In this document: positions 5,567-6,612 of the stretch, one piece after another
Layout: every line of letters starts with the position of its first letter
Position numbering within the stretch: the first letter of the stretch is position 1
From: a bacterium
GTDB taxonomy: Bacteria; Vulcanimicrobiota; Vulcanimicrobiia; Vulcanimicrobiales; Vulcanimicrobiaceae
Direction of reading: 5' to 3'
DNA: 6,612 nucleotides
Assembly (NCBI GenBank): GCA_021807645.1
Contig: JAKBCP010000049.1
Span: 1-6,612 of the forward strand
The notes under the pieces: model-generated
What the model was told of the DNA's origin: nothing
Seen by the model: the letters and a program-made list of their open reading frames with translations, nothing else
The model's database searches: none
Translations under genes and position numbers: made by a program

Positions 5567-6088
5567 TTGAACGACAAAGAAATCGTCCTTACCCGCGAAG
5601 GACTCGCAAAGCTCGAACAAGAGCTTGACGACCTGAAGACCGTCCACCGCAAAGAGGTGAACGATCGTATTCGTCAAGCAAAAGAGTACGGCGATTTAAG
5701 CGAAAATGCGGAGTATGAAGACGCCAAACAAGAACAGGCGTTTATCGAAGGGCGCATTATCAAAATCGAGCAGATGATTCGCAATGCGAAACTCATCGAC
5801 GAAACCGATTACGCTGCCGACGAAGTGCATTTAGGTTGTACCGTCAAGGTCAAGGAGATGGGCTCGGGCGACGTGTACGAATTTTCGATCGTCGGCTCCG
5901 CCGAAGCGGACCCGGTCAATCGTCGTTTGAGCAACGAGTCGCCGTTGGGGCGCGCGTTGATGGGGCACAAGAAAGGCGCGACCGTCGACGTTTCGACGCC
6001 GCGCGGTCTGACGAAATATAAGATCGAGCAGATCAGCCATAACGGCGGGGCGCCCGCACAGAAAAAAGCCGCGAAGAAAGCCTCCTGA
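5567..6088 (+). CDS. greA: transcription elongation factor GreA
   Basis: GreA binds in the RNA polymerase secondary channel and stimulates cleavage of backtracked transcripts, rescuing arrested complexes. The 173-residue product starts EIVLTREGLAKLEQELDDLK, the first helix of the N-terminal antiparallel coiled coil. The tip motif YGDLSENAEYEDAKQEQ (41-57) has Asp43 and Glu46, the counterparts of E. coli GreA Asp41/Glu44 that position the catalytic Mg2+. The C-terminal FKBP-like domain includes VHLGCTVKVKE, EFSIVGSAEADP and ESPLGRALMGHKKGATVDV. The start is TTG at 5567, supported by GAGGG 7 nt upstream; no ATG or GTG fits better. It is about 15 residues longer than the usual 158 because of a lysine/alanine-rich tail (APAQKKAAKKAS). 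It abuts lysS without a gap, a gene order common in bacteria, so the two are surely one transcript. Confidence 0.96.
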   Translation: MNDKEIVLTREGLAKLEQELDDLKTVHRKEVNDRIRQAKEYGDLSENAEYEDAKQEQAFIEGRIIKIEQMIRNAKLIDETDYAADEVHLGCTVKVKEMGSGDVYEFSIVGSAEADPVNRRLSNESPLGRALMGHKKGATVDVSTPRGLTKYKIEQISHNGGAPAQKKAAKKAS

Positions 6089-6612
6089 TTGCACGACGAT
6101 ATCGGTAAGACCGAAGCATCGCTCGTCGCGGCCAGGAGAGAACACCTGGCCGCGCTGCGTTCTTCCGGTCGCGACCCGTTCGCGCAGACGCGTTTCGAGC
6201 GCAGCTCGATGCGCGATGCGCTCGCGTCGGTCGAGCCTGCGCTCGTAGCGCCGGCCGAGTGCGACGATGCCGCGCTCGCCCTACCGATTTCGTTCGCGCA
6301 GATCGCCGAGCTCTTCACATTCGTTACGGCGGAACAACCGCTCTCCGCACAGCGCCTGCGCTTGGCGGGGCGCGTGCTGACGCGACGGGGGATGGGGAAG
6401 ACCTCGTTCTTCGATCTCGCCGATGCGACGAACGCCAAGTTACAGGTCTATGCGCGGCGCGACGATCTCGGCGAGGAGCCGTTTGCGGCGCTCGGACACG
6501 TCGAACGCGGCGATATCGTCGGCGTCGAAGGGTATCTGTTTCGTTCGAAGATGGGCGAGCTAACGCTCCACGCCACCGCGTTGGAGGTGCTGGGAAAGGC
6601 GCTCGCGCCGTT
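6089..6612 (+). CDS. lysS: lysyl-tRNA synthetase, class II (3' end cut off)
   Basis: Charges tRNA-Lys with lysine; cytoplasmic. Only the first 174 codons are in the window and the frame is still open at 6612, so the class II catalytic motifs lie outside. The N-terminal helix AARREHLAALRSSGRDPF (14-31) and FERSSMRDAL match the LysS opening (REKLEALRxxGxxPY..FxR). The OB-fold anticodon-binding domain follows: RLAGRVLTRRGMGKTSFFDLAD (91-112), LQVYARRDDLGEE (118-130), GDIVGVEGYLFRSKMGELTLH (141-161) and LGKALAP. The start is TTG at 6089, immediately after the greA TGA; purine-rich AAGAAAG about 10 nt upstream may be the ribosome binding site, with translational coupling to greA likely. The stretch between FERSS and the OB-fold (about residues 41-90) is some 25 residues longer than in E. 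coli LysS. Identity as a lysS is very secure for the visible part. Confidence 0.95.
   Translation, partial: MHDDIGKTEASLVAARREHLAALRSSGRDPFAQTRFERSSMRDALASVEPALVAPAECDDAALALPISFAQIAELFTFVTAEQPLSAQRLRLAGRVLTRRGMGKTSFFDLADATNAKLQVYARRDDLGEEPFAALGHVERGDIVGVEGYLFRSKMGELTLHATALEVLGKALAP

Noticed and set aside
1..6612. tRNA, rRNA, CRISPR, insertion sequence or phage attachment site
   Set aside because: Nothing with cloverleaf potential, regularly spaced repeats, transposase motifs or terminal inverted repeats was seen. The window is almost fully coding.

Overview
The window is a gene-dense piece of a high-GC bacterial chromosome (roughly 60% G+C by eye). It carries eight protein genes, and both end genes are cut by the window edge. 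No RNA gene, insertion sequence, CRISPR array or gene-free stretch over about 70 bp was seen. The organism cannot be named from this sequence. High GC, TTG starts, and the gene set (a cyanobacterial-type acyl-ACP reductase homologue and a Firmicutes-like dus/greA/lysS neighbourhood, without other cyanobacterial signs) would fit a little-studied soil or candidate phylum such as Eremiobacterota (WPS-2). That placement is a guess from style, not proof.

Layout, left to right. (1) 2-898 (+): 3' part of a DusB/NifR3-type tRNA-dihydrouridine synthase. (2) 901-2187 (+): a class III PLP aminotransferase very like putrescine aminotransferase PatA/YgjG, starting 2 bp after the dus stop. (3) 2237-2677 (+): a small SRPBCC (START/COQ10-like) protein. 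(4) 2674-3801 (+): a full-length homologue of long-chain acyl-ACP reductase (AAR), with ATGA overlap to gene 3 and the catalytic cysteine kept. (5) 3808-4521 (-): a secreted beta-strand-repeat protein of DUF4097 type, convergent with gene 4 (6 bp gap). (6) 4582-5496 (+): a conserved protein of the kind often labelled 'quinate 5-dehydrogenase', diverging from gene 5 across 60 bp that hold a palindromic -10-like box. (7) 5567-6088 (+): greA. (8) 6089-6612 (+): 5' part of lysS, abutting greA with no gap.

The ends (dus, greA, lysS) are translation and transcription housekeeping genes that commonly cluster in bacteria. The middle (aminotransferase, SRPBCC, AAR-like, 'quinate dehydrogenase'-like) looks like a metabolic cassette set inside that cluster. 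The most interesting reading is that the AAR-like enzyme makes an aldehyde from an acyl thioester, the aminotransferase interconverts aldehyde and amine, and the SRPBCC protein binds or delivers a hydrophobic intermediate. No aldehyde-deformylating oxygenase is present here, so alkane synthesis is not supported by the window. The pathway is inference; the individual family assignments are well supported by motifs.
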